From Aminobacter sp. J41 (lineage in GTDB: Bacteria; Pseudomonadota; Alphaproteobacteria; Rhizobiales; Rhizobiaceae), in assembly GCF_000526635.1 (NCBI RefSeq), contig NZ_JAGL01000033.1, forward strand, positions 1 through 34,064: 34,064 nucleotides of DNA. The letters run 5' to 3'. The notes under the pieces were generated by a model that saw only the letters and a program-made list of their open reading frames with translations, was not told the origin of the DNA and did no database searches. Shown here one piece after another: positions 16,934-25,329 of this stretch (its first letter is position 1; every line of letters begins with the position of its first letter). The translations under genes and the position numbers were made by a program.

Positions 16934-16974
16934 CGTTCAGGCATGGATCGTCGGGTCAAGCCCGACGATGACGA
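16934..16974 (+). repeat. Palindromic intergenic repeat, copy 1 of a perfect 41-bp inverted pair
   Basis: This element reads CGTTCAGGCATGGATCGTCG and continues to GACGATGACGA. Its core ATCGTCGGG-TCAAG-CCCGACGAT is itself a hairpin. It is the exact reverse complement of 17093-17133. Repeats of this form are abundant between genes in rhizobia (from memory). The rest of the 16709-17197 gap shows only a small GCACC-GCC-GGTGC hairpin near 16912 and no gene I can support. Confidence 0.9.
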
Positions 16975-17092
16975 AGTGGAGAGGTGTATGCAAACCACCC
17001 ACGGCCACAGCCACGCGGACCATCGAATGGAACGCACTGCCCTCCGGTCCTTTGACCAACGCTATCCCGTTCGTCCACCAACGCCCATCCCG

Positions 17093-17133
17093 TCGTCATC
17101 GTCGGGCTTGACCCGACGATCCATGCCTGAACG
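17093..17133 (-). repeat. Palindromic intergenic repeat, copy 2 of a perfect 41-bp inverted pair
   Basis: This is the exact reverse complement of 16934-16974 over 41 bases, with 118 bases between the two. On the plus strand it begins TCGTCATCGTCGGGCTTGAC and ends GATCCATGCCTGAACG. That ending shows how this repeat class continues after GATCC, which matters for the IS110 target site near 33756. Confidence 0.9.
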
Positions 17134-17197
17134 TTTCAGGTAACGCACGTCCTCGCAACCGGCACGATCGCTCCGGCCATACCGCTCCAGCCCTGCC

Positions 17198-18754
17198 CTA
17201 CAGCTGCGATTCGATCGGCAACACCGACACCACCCTCGCCACCGCGCGGCGGCGCAGGCTCGCTTCGGGATCGTGGTTCCAGCACTGCAAGACGCCGTCC
17301 TCCTCGCCCTCCCAGACGATCTTGCGCGCGTCGTCGAGATAGAGCCGGAAGCTCATCGACGGGCTCGTCTCCTCGTCGAAAAGATCCTGCAGGCGCTGCA
17401 CCAGCGCAGGCTCAGAGAACAAGACGCCCATTTCGGTGTTGAGCGAGACCGAGCGCGGATCGAAGTTGAACGAGCCGACGAAGGCCGTCTCGCCATCGAC
17501 GATGAAGGCCTTGGTGTGCAGGCTCGCGTGGCGCGAGCCGAACAGCGACATGTCGTTGTCCCAGCCAGCCTTCTGCAGCTCGAAGAGCTTTACCCCGCCC
17601 GCAAGCAGCGTTCGCCGGTAGGGCGCGTAGCCGCCATGAACGGCGGCGACGTCGGTTGCCGCCAGCGAATTGGTCAGCACGGCAACGTCCACGCCCTTGG
17701 CCACCAGCCCGATCAGCCGCGCGCAGCCGTCGACGCCGGGGACAAAATAGGGCGAAGTGATCGACACGGACTTCTTCGCCGACATGATCACCGGCATCAG
17801 CGACGACATGATCCAGTTCTTCGTGCCCCGCGCCAGCGCCTTTTCCGGCGGGTCGGAGACGATCCTTGCGTCGCTCGTCCAGTGGAACTCGAGTTCCGAC
17901 TTCAGCATCGCCAGCGCCGAGACCCGCTTGCGCAACTGCTCGATATAGGGGCGGGCGCGCTCCTTGCGCGTCAGGCGAGAGAGGCCGCGGCGCAGCATGC
18001 GCAGGCGGCCCTTTTGCGGGCGCAGCAGCCGGCGGATCGGCATGGCGACCTCGCTGTTCCAGTAGGCGTCGAAGACCTCTTCGGTCTCGTGCACCACCGG
18101 CCCCACCATCAGCATGTCGATGTCGCGGAAGTTGGAGAGCTCGGCTGCCCCGAAATATTCGTCGCCGACGTTGCGCCCGCCGACGATGGCGATGCGGCCG
18201 TCGACGATCCATGCCTTGTTGTGCATGCGCCGGGTGACGCTGAAGAAGCGCAGCACCATCTCGATGCCGCGCCGAAGGCCGCCATGGCGGGCGCGGCTCG
18301 GGTTGAACAGGCGCACCGCGATGTTCGGATGGGTGTCGAGCGCGCGGTAGGCGAGGTCGAGGCCGCGCGTGTTGATGTCGTCGATCAGGAGCCGCACCCG
18401 CACGCCGCGATCGGCGGCGCTCACCACCTCCTGCATCAGCAGCCGGCCGGTAAGGTCCCCCTTCCAGGTGTAGTACATCAGGTCGAGGCTGCGCCCGGCG
18501 GCGCGGGCCGAAAGAGCGCGGACGGCAAACGCATCAAGATTGCCGGAGACCGGCGCAAGCCCGCTCTGCCCCTCATGCGCTTCGAGGAGTGGCGTGATCG
18601 CCCGGTCGAGCTCGGTCTTGTCGGGTTCGACTTCCAGCGCGTAGCCCGGCTCGCCCGGCGCCCGGCGCGCGAAGTAGCCATACGAAAGGACAGCAAGGAA
18701 GGAGGCCGCCGCAAACAGCCCGACACCAGCTGTCAGTATGAGCAGGATCTGCAT
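17198..18754 (-). CDS. Phospholipase D-superfamily protein, cardiolipin synthase-like
   Basis: This 518-residue protein has an N-terminal membrane helix at about 3-26 (LLILTAGVGLFAAASFLAVL) and two complete HKD catalytic motifs. The first has H178, K180 and D185 in MHNKAWIVDGRIAIVGGRNV; the second has H413, K415 and D420 in LHTKAFIVDGETAFVGSFNF. Two PLD motifs with GGRN and GSFN endings fit phosphatidyl-transfer enzymes. The C-terminal half resembles the YmdC/ClsC branch, which makes cardiolipin (family knowledge). The start at 18754 leaves the membrane helix at the N-terminus. It lies downstream of the molybdenum hydroxylase operon but beyond that operon's terminator, so it is probably transcribed separately. 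Confidence 0.9.
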   Translation of the reverse strand: MQILLILTAGVGLFAAASFLAVLSYGYFARRAPGEPGYALEVEPDKTELDRAITPLLEAHEGQSGLAPVSGNLDAFAVRALSARAAGRSLDLMYYTWKGDLTGRLLMQEVVSAADRGVRVRLLIDDINTRGLDLAYRALDTHPNIAVRLFNPSRARHGGLRRGIEMVLRFFSVTRRMHNKAWIVDGRIAIVGGRNVGDEYFGAAELSNFRDIDMLMVGPVVHETEEVFDAYWNSEVAMPIRRLLRPQKGRLRMLRRGLSRLTRKERARPYIEQLRKRVSALAMLKSELEFHWTSDARIVSDPPEKALARGTKNWIMSSLMPVIMSAKKSVSITSPYFVPGVDGCARLIGLVAKGVDVAVLTNSLAATDVAAVHGGYAPYRRTLLAGGVKLFELQKAGWDNDMSLFGSRHASLHTKAFIVDGETAFVGSFNFDPRSVSLNTEMGVLFSEPALVQRLQDLFDEETSPSMSFRLYLDDARKIVWEGEEDGVLQCWNHDPEASLRRRAVARVVSVLPIESQL

Positions 18755-18828
18755 GGCCGCCCCTCACCAGATCAACAATAACATCCAGATAAGGCGGAAA
18801 GTTGCACCACCGCTGTCGCAGGTGGAAA

Positions 18829-18852
18829 AGCCCGCCGGAGGGCCGGCGGGCT
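18829..18852 (-). terminator. Terminator of the coxSLM-like operon
   Basis: A perfect 10-bp stem (AGCCCGCCGG at 18829-18838 with 18843-18852) closes a 4-base loop. On the minus strand it is followed by TTTTCC. It lies 11 bases beyond the stop of the FAD subunit gene at 18864. Confidence 0.8.
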
Positions 18853-18863
18853 CGGGTATTTCG

Positions 18864-19664
18864 TCAGCCATTGGCGCGGGCAACCGCCCGCTTTGCCATC
18901 ACCACGACGAGGTTTGCGCGATATTCGGCCGAAGCATGGATGTCGCTCATCAGCCCGTCGGCGGAGATCGTCTTTCCCTCGAGCGCGGCCGGCGAGAAAT
19001 TGGCGGCCAGCGCCGCCTCCAGCTCGCTGGCACGGAAGACGCCATCAGCACCCGCACCGGTGACGGCCACGCGCACGTCGCCGCCGTTCTTCGCCACGAA
19101 CACGCCCGTCATCGCATAGCGCGAGGCCGGGTTCGGGAACTTTTCGTAGCCCGCCTTTTCCGGCGCGTTGAACGAGATGGCGGTGATCATCTCGCCGTCC
19201 TCCAGCGCGGTCTCGAACAGGCCGGTGAAGAACTCGTTTGCCGGGATCTCGCGGCTGTTGGTGATGATGGTGGCGCCAAGCGCCAGCATCGCCGACGGAT
19301 AGTCGGCCGCCGGGTCGTTGTTGGCGACGGAGCCGCCGATCGTGCCCATGTGGCGCACATGCGGGTCGCCAATATGCGAGGCAAGATAGCAAAGCGCCGG
19401 GCACACGGCCGCGATCTCGCGGCTGGTCGCGACTTCCGCATGCGTGGTGGCGGCACGGATGGTCACCTTGCGGCCCTCGACGGAGATGCCCTTGAGCTCG
19501 GGAATGTGGCGCAGGTCGATCAGGTCCGACGGCGCGGCAAGCCGCGTCTTCATCGCCGGGATCAGCGTCATGCCGCCCGAGACGAACTTGCCGTCCTCGG
19601 CGTCCTCGAGCAGCTTCAGCGCGTCAGCGACCGAAGAGGCCCGGTGGTAGTTGGTCTGATACAT
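18864..19664 (-). CDS. Molybdenum hydroxylase FAD-binding (medium, CoxM-like) subunit
   Basis: This 266-residue subunit carries FAD and passes electrons from the iron-sulfur subunit to an acceptor. FAD motifs are KFVSGGMTLIPAMKTRLA near residues 29-46 and the signature TIGGSVANNDPAADYPSAML near 110-128. The CO dehydrogenase flavoprotein C-terminal domain follows, with EMITAISFNAPEKAGYEKFP and RYAMTGVFVAKNGGDVRVAV. A strong GGAGGT precedes the ATG at 19664. It is third in the order S-L-M on the minus strand, 80 bases after the large subunit, and a terminator follows. Confidence 0.93.
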   Translation of the reverse strand: MYQTNYHRASSVADALKLLEDAEDGKFVSGGMTLIPAMKTRLAAPSDLIDLRHIPELKGISVEGRKVTIRAATTHAEVATSREIAAVCPALCYLASHIGDPHVRHMGTIGGSVANNDPAADYPSAMLALGATIITNSREIPANEFFTGLFETALEDGEMITAISFNAPEKAGYEKFPNPASRYAMTGVFVAKNGGDVRVAVTGAGADGVFRASELEAALAANFSPAALEGKTISADGLMSDIHASAEYRANLVVVMAKRAVARANG

Positions 19665-19744
19665 CGTTGTTACCTCCGGTAACGAATGGTCTGAACATCA
19701 GGTCGCGGGCAGCGGAAGCACCAGCCTCCGCCGCCCGGTTGCCC

Positions 19745-22099
19745 TTAGTGACGGGTTGCTGCACGGATCGCCGCCCACACCTTCTGCGGTGTCGCCGGCA
19801 TCTGCAGGTCGTTGTTGCCGATCGCGTCGGTGATCGCGTTGATCACGGCCGGCGGCGAGCCGATCGCACCGGCCTCGCCGCAGCCCTTGATGCCGAGCGG
19901 ATTGCTCGGGCACGGCGTGTTCTGGTGCGAGACCTTGAAGGACGGCAAATCGTCGGCGCGCGGCATGGTGTAGTCCATGTAGCTCGCCGTCAGCAGCTGG
20001 CCGGAATCGGCGTCATAGTGCGCGGATTCAAGCAGTGCCTGGCCAACGCCCTGGGCGATGCCGCCATGCACCTGGCCCTCGACAATCATCGGGTTGATGA
20101 TGTTGCCGAAGTCGTCGGCCGCGACGAACTGCACGATGTCGGTGACGCCCGTATCCGGATCGACCTCGACCTCGCAGATGTAGCAGCCGGCCGGGAAGGT
20201 GAAGTTGGACGGGTCGTAGAACGCCGTCTCCTTCAGGCCCGGCTCCATGCCGCCCGGCAGGTTGTGCGCCGTGTAGGCCGCCAGCGCCAGCTGGAACCAC
20301 GGCACCGACTTGTCCGTGCCCGCCACCTTCAGCTCGCCGTTCTCGATGACGATGTCGCCCTCGTCGGCTTCCATCAGGTGCGCGGCGATCTTCTTGGCCT
20401 TGGCCTCGACCTTGTCGAGCGCCTTGACGATCGCCGACATGCCGACGGCGCCCGAGCGCGAACCGTAGGTGCCCATGCCCATCTGCACCTTGTCGGTGTC
20501 GCCGTGGACGATCGACACGCTGTCGATCGGCACGCCGAAGCGGCTGGCAACCAACTGAGCAAAGGTGGTCTCGTGGCCCTGGCCGTGGCTGTGCGAGCCG
20601 GTCAGCACCTCGATCGTGCCCACCGCATTGACGCGCACTTCCGCCGACTCCCACAGACCGACACCGGCGCCGAGCGAGCCCACCGCCGCCGACGGCGCGA
20701 TGCCGCAGGCCTCGATGTAGCAGCTCATGCCAATGCCGCGCAGCTTGCCGCGTGCCCTTGCCTCCGCGCGGCGCGCCTCGAAGCCGTTCCAGTCGGCTGC
20801 CTGCATCGCCGCGTTCAGCGAGGCTTCGTAGTCGCCGGCATCGTAGTTCATGATGACCGGCGTCTGGTGCGGGAACTCGCGAATGAAGTTCTTGCGGCGC
20901 AGTTCCGCCGGCGAGACGCCGAGCTCGCGCGCCGCCGTCTCGACCACACGCTCAAGCAAGTACGTGGCCTCGGGACGGCCCGCACCGCGATAGGCGTCAA
21001 CGGGTGCGGTGTTGGTGTAGACCGCGCGCACGTTGGCGTGGATCGCCGGCAGGTTGTACTGGCCCGACAGCAGCGTCGCGTAGAGGTAGGTCGGCACCGA
21101 CGACGAGAACAGCGACATGTAGGCGCCGAAATTGGCGATCGTGTCGACCTTGAGGCCGATCATGCGGTGGTCGGCGTCAAAGGCGAGCTGCACTTCGGTA
21201 ACATGGTCGCGGCCATGCGCGTCGGTGAGGAAGCTTTCGGTGCGGTCGGCCACCCACTTCACCGGTACGCCCGTGCGCTTCGACGCCCACAGGCAGACGA
21301 TCTCCTCCGGATAGATGAAGATCTTCGAGCCGAAGCCGCCGCCGACATCCGGCGCGATCACGCGCAGCTTGTTCTCCGGCGCGATGTTGTAGAACGCGCT
21401 CATGACGAGGCGCGCGACGTGCGGGTTCTGACTAGTCGTGTAGCAGGTGTAGTGGTCCTCGGCCTTGTCATAGACGCCGAGCGCGGCGCGCGGCTCCATG
21501 GCGTTCGGCACGAGGCGGTTGTTGACGATCTGGAGCTTCGTGATGTGGGCGGCGCGGGCGAGCGCGGCTTCCGTCTCGGCGGCGTTGCCGATCTCCCAGT
21601 CGTAGATCAAATTGCCTTCGGCTTCCGGGTGCAGCTGCGGCGCGCCGGGCTTCAGCGCCTCCACGGTCGAGATGACCGCCTCGCGCTCCTGATAGGTGAC
21701 CTCTACGGCTTCGGCGGCATCGCGCGCCTGGCCCTTGGTCTCGGCGACGACGATGGCGACGGCCTCGCCGGTGAAGCGGACTCGGTCCACGGCCAGAGGC
21801 GACCAGGCGCCCATCTTCATCGGCGTGCCGTCCTTGGAATGGATCATCCAGCCGCAGATGAGGTTGCCGATGCCGTCGGCCTTGAGCTGGCGGCCGGTCA
21901 GCACGCCGATCACGCCGGGCATGGCCTCGGCCTTCGAAACGTCGATGTTGAGAATGTCTGCGTGTGCGTGCGGCGAGCGGACGAACACCGCGTGCTTCAT
22001 GCCGGGGACGACCATGTCGTCTACGTACCGCCCCGTGCCGGTGATGAAGCGTTTGTCTTCCTTGCGCGCTATGCGCGCTCCAATGCCTTCAACTCCCAT
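19745..22099 (-). CDS. Molybdenum hydroxylase large subunit, form II CoxL-like
   Basis: This 784-residue subunit would bind the molybdenum cytosine-dinucleotide cofactor. It has the N-terminal [20 protein letters not shown], the cofactor segments [20 protein letters not shown] and [20 protein letters not shown], and the C-terminal [14 protein letters not shown], whose E742 is the base conserved in xanthine oxidase-family enzymes. The active-site loop is AYRGAGR at 369-375. This is the form II sequence, not the AYxCSFR loop of proven aerobic CO dehydrogenase (established distinction). The true substrate is therefore uncertain; form II enzymes may hydroxylate other small molecules. GGAGGAG precedes the ATG at 22099. 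Confidence 0.95.
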   Translation of the reverse strand: MGVEGIGARIARKEDKRFITGTGRYVDDMVVPGMKHAVFVRSPHAHADILNIDVSKAEAMPGVIGVLTGRQLKADGIGNLICGWMIHSKDGTPMKMGAWSPLAVDRVRFTGEAVAIVVAETKGQARDAAEAVEVTYQEREAVISTVEALKPGAPQLHPEAEGNLIYDWEIGNAAETEAALARAAHITKLQIVNNRLVPNAMEPRAALGVYDKAEDHYTCYTTSQNPHVARLVMSAFYNIAPENKLRVIAPDVGGGFGSKIFIYPEEIVCLWASKRTGVPVKWVADRTESFLTDAHGRDHVTEVQLAFDADHRMIGLKVDTIANFGAYMSLFSSSVPTYLYATLLSGQYNLPAIHANVRAVYTNTAPVDAYRGAGRPEATYLLERVVETAARELGVSPAELRRKNFIREFPHQTPVIMNYDAGDYEASLNAAMQAADWNGFEARRAEARARGKLRGIGMSCYIEACGIAPSAAVGSLGAGVGLWESAEVRVNAVGTIEVLTGSHSHGQGHETTFAQLVASRFGVPIDSVSIVHGDTDKVQMGMGTYGSRSGAVGMSAIVKALDKVEAKAKKIAAHLMEADEGDIVIENGELKVAGTDKSVPWFQLALAAYTAHNLPGGMEPGLKETAFYDPSNFTFPAGCYICEVEVDPDTGVTDIVQFVAADDFGNIINPMIVEGQVHGGIAQGVGQALLESAHYDADSGQLLTASYMDYTMPRADDLPSFKVSHQNTPCPSNPLGIKGCGEAGAIGSPPAVINAITDAIGNNDLQMPATPQKVWAAIRAATRH

Positions 22100-22220
22100 A
22101 AAAGTTCTCCTCCGGAACCGAGAGAATCGTGGGTATGGGTGAACCGCCGGTTGCCTGGACCTGACGATCAGCGATGAACGGGCCTGTGCCTCCTCCCTCG
22201 TTCACCCGGTTTGATCATGC

Positions 22221-22730
22221 TCAGGCGGCAACCGTCTCTTTCGGCTGCTGGGCGCTGCCGCGCATGGCCTCTGACGCGGCCAGGATGGCCTTGACGATGT
22301 TGTGGTAGCCGGTGCAGCGGCAAATGTTGCCCTCGAGCTCGGCGCGCACCGTCTGCTCGTCGAGGCCTTCCGGATGGCGGCGAATCATGTCCGTTGCGGC
22401 CATGATCATGCCCGGCGTGCAGAAGCCGCACTGCAGGCCATGATGCTCGCGGAACGCGGCCTGAACCGGATGCAGGTCGGCATCGACAGTGGCTGCGAGG
22501 CCCTCGATCGTCAGGATCTCGGAACCCGACGCCTGCGCGGCGAGGATCGAGCACGACTTGACCGCCTTGCCGTCCATTTGAACGACGCAGGCACCGCACT
22601 GGGACGTGTCGCAACCGACATGCGTGCCCGTCAGCCCAAGGTGCTCACGCAGAAAATGCACCAGCAATGTCCGGTCTTCGACGTTTCCGGACACTTTTCG
22701 GCCGTTAACGACCATCGAAACTTCCGACAT
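22221..22730 (-). CDS. Molybdenum hydroxylase 2x[2Fe-2S] (small, CoxS-like) subunit
   Basis: This 169-residue protein has a plant-type ferredoxin N-terminal domain with the first cluster ligands in [20 protein letters not shown]. The C-terminal helical domain carries the second cluster: [10 protein letters not shown] and [13 protein letters not shown]. It carries electrons from the molybdenum site to FAD. The start at 22730 follows GGAGGAGATTC. An in-frame ATG six codons upstream (22748) overlaps that ribosome site and is less likely. It is the first gene of the S-L-M operon, an order typical of form II clusters (form I is usually M-S-L). The leader contains a 10-bp hairpin at 22753-22777. 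The 121-base gap to the large subunit shows no gene. Confidence 0.94.
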   Translation of the reverse strand: MSEVSMVVNGRKVSGNVEDRTLLVHFLREHLGLTGTHVGCDTSQCGACVVQMDGKAVKSCSILAAQASGSEILTIEGLAATVDADLHPVQAAFREHHGLQCGFCTPGMIMAATDMIRRHPEGLDEQTVRAELEGNICRCTGYHNIVKAILAASEAMRGSAQQPKETVAA

Positions 22731-22752
22731 GAATCTCCTCCAGATCATGCGC

Positions 22753-22777
22753 CGCGCCGGGACCTCCTCCCGGCGCG
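22753..22777 (-). promoter_or_regulatory. Leader hairpin presenting GGAGG upstream of coxS-like gene
   Basis: On the minus strand CGCGCCGGGA (22777-22768) pairs perfectly with TCCCGGCGCG (22762-22753) around the loop GGAGG. It ends 22 bases upstream of the ATG at 22730, just before the real ribosome site. It may influence translation or be bound by an RNA-binding protein or antisense RNA (inference). Confidence 0.45.
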
Positions 22778-22926
22778 GGCGTGCCGAAACTGTAACTCAG
22801 CAAACGAAATAGTCTATGGGGAAAGCCTGCGGACAATTTTGCGGAAGGCCGAAACTGACCGCTTGTATTTCCGGCGCAATGAAGCTATCACGCGCTCACT
22901 TTCGTCCGGGCAACGGACGACGCCGG

Positions 22927-23002
22927 GCCGCTGTAGCTCAGTTGGTAGAGCACGTCATTCGTAATGATGGGGTCGTAGGTTCGAGTCCTATCAGCGGCAC
23001 CA
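22927..23002 (+). tRNA. tRNA-Thr (anticodon CGT)
   Basis: The full cloverleaf can be drawn. The acceptor stem GCCGCTG pairs with CAGCGGC, and the D-arm is GCTC-AGTTGGTA-GAGC. The anticodon arm is CGTCA-TTCGTAA-TGATG with anticodon CGT, reading ACG (Thr). The variable loop is GGGTC, the T-arm is GTAGG-TTCGAGT-CCTAT, and ACCA is encoded at the 3' end. The T-rich run after it (TCTTTTCTCCTTTTTTC) may terminate transcription. Confidence 0.97.
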
Positions 23003-23154
23003 GTTTCAATCTTTTCTCCTTTTTTCACCGTTGCGCTTTCGCAGACGCAGCGAGTGCTGTGTCTTGCATTCTCCTGCGGAAGATCACAGCCTAGAACTAT
23101 AAGAAGATCCGCAGCTATCGACAGCTGCATCGGACGCGTGGGTTGGGGGATACC

Positions 23155-23883
23155 ATGCAGTTCAGCGACTACATTGTGTTTGCCGACGAGAGCGGCGACC
23201 ATGGGATGCTTTCAATCGACCCCGAGTACCCAATATTCGTACTGACCTTCTGCGTGATCGCGAAGGCATCCTACATCGAGCAGGTCATTCCCGCAGTCCA
23301 ACAATTCAAGTTCGATTTCTGGGGTCATGACGCGGTCATCCTGCACGAGCATGACATCCGCAAATCCCGAGGTGATTTCGCCTTTCTGAGGACGGATCGC
23401 GATATACGAGCGCGCTTTTACGATCGATTGAACACGCTGATGGCTGATGTTCCCTTCGACCTGTTCGCCGCCGTCATCGACAAGGAAATGCATCGAAGGC
23501 GCTACGCGAATCCGTGGAACCCCTATGAGATCGCCTTGCGCTTTTGCATGGAGCAACTTCATGGGCTCCTGGAACGCAAAGACGAACAAGGAAAGACCGT
23601 CCATGTCGTCTTCGAAAGTCGAGGGAGGGTCGAGGACGACAGCCTCGAACTTGAATTCCTCCGGATAGCAGGAAATCAAGGTCAGTGGGGCTACCGAAGA
23701 ACCGACTTTGGCAATTTCAGTTTCGCGCCGATCTTCATTCCGAAGTCATCGAACTCGGTGGGCCTTCAGCTTGCGGACCTGACCGCTCGCCCGATTGGAC
23801 TGAGGTGCCTTCGGCGTGAGCAGCCCAACCGGGCGTTCGACATCATTCATTCGAAAATTCGAGGATTGAAGACGTTTCCGTAG
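23155..23883 (+). CDS. DUF3800 domain protein
   Basis: This 242-residue protein begins MQFSDYIVFADESGDHGMLS. The N-terminal acidic DESGD motif at 11-15 is the hallmark of DUF3800. Other expected features are HEHDIRKSRGDF, an internal acidic strand VHVVFESRGRVEDD and the C-terminal GLQLADLTARPIGL. The arrangement of acidic residues resembles a metal-dependent nuclease fold, but no activity is established (inference). The ATG at 23155 gives DESG at the usual distance. It is a lone gene 152 bases after tRNA-Thr, with more AT-rich codon choice than its neighbours, which suggests recent acquisition. A strong hairpin follows its stop. Confidence 0.88.
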   Translation: MQFSDYIVFADESGDHGMLSIDPEYPIFVLTFCVIAKASYIEQVIPAVQQFKFDFWGHDAVILHEHDIRKSRGDFAFLRTDRDIRARFYDRLNTLMADVPFDLFAAVIDKEMHRRRYANPWNPYEIALRFCMEQLHGLLERKDEQGKTVHVVFESRGRVEDDSLELEFLRIAGNQGQWGYRRTDFGNFSFAPIFIPKSSNSVGLQLADLTARPIGLRCLRREQPNRAFDIIHSKIRGLKTFP

Positions 23884-23898
23884 TCAAACGCCTAAAAA

Positions 23899-23930
23899 CA
23901 AAGGAGCCTCGGATATCCAAGGCTCCTTTG
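23899..23930. terminator. Terminator after the DUF3800 gene
   Basis: CAAAGGAGCCT (23899-23909) pairs perfectly with AGGCTCCTTTG (23920-23930) around a 10-base loop, 16 bases after the stop at 23883. A run of A on the left would give a U-run for minus-strand transcripts, so it may work both ways. The stretch 23931-24044 holds nothing else recognisable. Confidence 0.75.
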
Positions 23931-24044
23931 TCGACCGGGAAATGCCCAATCCTTTGCGATCAATATAGTGGATGAGCGTTGCAATTTCCACAACGTCGCT
24001 GACCTTGTTCCAGCGACGGGAATGCAAACAAGCATGCCCCCCCT

Positions 24045-24437
24045 CTACGGCTCCGCATACCCGCCGATCTCAATCCTGATCCCCTCAGCCTCCACCTTCC
24101 CCGGCATGATGAACGCGCCGTAGCGGGTGCCATGGCCGGGGACGTAGTCGAACTCGATCTGCTTCTGCAGCGGCTCACCACCTGACGCATCCTGAGCCGA
24201 GGCCTGGACGATGACGGCGGAGGCCGCCTCGTCGCCCCGGTTGACGATCGCGATCTTCACCGTGGTGCCGCTGCCCGCCGGCTCGACCGAAGTGAGTTCC
24301 AGAACAAGCTCAGGCGGCCGTGAGCCCGCAAACACGGCCTCCCAGGCAAGGAACCCGACCAGCGCGACGACCAGCACGGCGGAAAAGGCGCCAAAGATCC
24401 ATTCGATGAGGGGGCGTTTCGGGGGCCGGCGGCTCAT
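24045..24437 (-). CDS. TIGR02588 family membrane-anchored protein
   Basis: This 130-residue protein has a short Arg/Pro-rich N-terminus and one membrane helix at about 14-35 (FGAFSAVLVVALVGFLAWEA). An immunoglobulin-like periplasmic domain follows: LVLELTSVEPAGSGTTVKIA, IVNRGDEAASAVIVQASAQD, and an end with GIRIEIGGYAEP. This is the TIGR02588 family, which occurs next to TIGR02587 (recognised from memory; role unknown). The ATG at 24437 lies eight bases after the stop of the TIGR02587 gene, so the pair forms an operon. Larger in-frame readings extend into the neighbour and are artefacts. Confidence 0.88.
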   Translation of the reverse strand: MSRRPPKRPLIEWIFGAFSAVLVVALVGFLAWEAVFAGSRPPELVLELTSVEPAGSGTTVKIAIVNRGDEAASAVIVQASAQDASGGEPLQKQIEFDYVPGHGTRYGAFIMPGKVEAEGIRIEIGGYAEP

Positions 24438-24445
24438 GGCGTAAC

Positions 24446-25288
24446 CTAGAGGATGAGGCGCGCGGAGGCCGCGCCGATTGCGGAGGGAAAGCCCAGCACG
24501 ACCATCGCCATCACGGCGTCGCCGAACGACATGCCGTCGGTGCGGGCGAAGATCCACAGCAGGAACAGGCTGATCGACAGGGCGACGACGTAGCCCGGCA
24601 GCGTCAGGCGCAGGAAGGCGCTCCACATCGATTCCTCGGGCGAGACTTCCGAGCCGCCGGCAAAGCCGACGGCGAAGACGAAGCCGTGCATGAGCGCGAG
24701 CGACAGCGCGACGAGGCCGAGCGCATGCCACTCGGTCATGCGGAAGGAGATCAGCATCATCTCCTCGGTCGGCGCCATGTTGAAGCCAAGGAACAGCGCG
24801 CCGACCGCCATCAGGAACAGCTCGCCGCCGTAGGTTTCCTCTCTCTCCGCGCCATCCTCATCGCCGGTGTCGCCGAACTGGCTCTTGGCGAGCAGCGCGC
24901 CGATGGCGCCCGGCACCATCTGGATGGCGATCTTGCCGATGATCTCGTCGGCCGACATGCCCTTGCCGATCGCACCGAACAGGACGAGCAGCACCGAACT
25001 GGTGACGGCGGCAACGCCCAGCGCGATCAGCGCGTCGATGACGTCGTCGCGCCAGCTGCGCGTCTTCTCGAAGCCGATCTGCCGCGACAGGAAGAACAGC
25101 ATCGGCAGCGCCGCCAGCATCAGCGTGATCAGCCGCCCGCGGTCGAGGTAGAAGCCGAGTTCCCACAGCTCAATCGTCATCAGCATGGGCAGGGAAAAGA
25201 GCAGCGCGCCGCCCGCCGCGCGGCCAAAGTCGCGAAGGGCGCGGCCGGAGGCCGTGGCGGGGGAACGGGATCGGGAACGCGTAGCCAT
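24446..25288 (-). CDS. TIGR02587 (DUF2391-like) integral membrane protein
   Basis: This 280-residue protein has about seven to eight hydrophobic helices. Visible segments are GRAAGGALLFSLPMLMTIEL, LITLMLAALPMLFFLSRQIG, DALIALGVAAVTSSVLLVLF, ELFLMAVGALFLGFNMAPTE and GYVVALSISLFLLWIFARTD. The NMAPTEEMMLISFRMTEWH stretch is the conserved core I associate with this family. The function is unknown. It is the upstream partner of TIGR02588, whose single-helix product probably works with it in the membrane (inference from the recurring pair). The charged N-terminus (RSRSRSPATASGRALR) should be cytoplasmic. Confidence 0.88.
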   Translation of the reverse strand: MATRSRSRSPATASGRALRDFGRAAGGALLFSLPMLMTIELWELGFYLDRGRLITLMLAALPMLFFLSRQIGFEKTRSWRDDVIDALIALGVAAVTSSVLLVLFGAIGKGMSADEIIGKIAIQMVPGAIGALLAKSQFGDTGDEDGAEREETYGGELFLMAVGALFLGFNMAPTEEMMLISFRMTEWHALGLVALSLALMHGFVFAVGFAGGSEVSPEESMWSAFLRLTLPGYVVALSISLFLLWIFARTDGMSFGDAVMAMVVLGFPSAIGAASARLIL

Positions 25289-25329
25289 TTCCGGAAGAAC
25301 ATATTGAAGCTGCTACGGTTCCGCTAGGG

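Noticed and set aside
16898-17143. 81-codon frame in the 5'-nucleotidase/PLD gap
   Set aside because: It runs through both palindromic repeat copies, lacks a ribosome site and has no recognisable features, so the frame is due to the repeats.
20970-21005. Proven (form I) aerobic CO dehydrogenase
   Set aside because: The active-site loop is AYRGAGR, not AYxCSFR, and the order is S-L-M, so a CO dehydrogenase assignment would overstate the evidence.
19667-22177. 836-codon open frame on the plus strand
   Set aside because: It is the antisense shadow of the coxL-like gene in GC-rich DNA. Its sequence is His/Arg/Ala-rich with no domain, while the minus strand carries intact molybdenum hydroxylase motifs and good ribosome sites.
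22927-24045. tRNA-Thr as the attachment site of an integrated element with a downstream direct repeat
   Set aside because: I searched 23003-24045 by eye for a second copy of the tRNA 3' end (TTCGAGTCCTATCAGCGGC) and found none, and there is no integrase gene. Only the DUF3800 gene is present.
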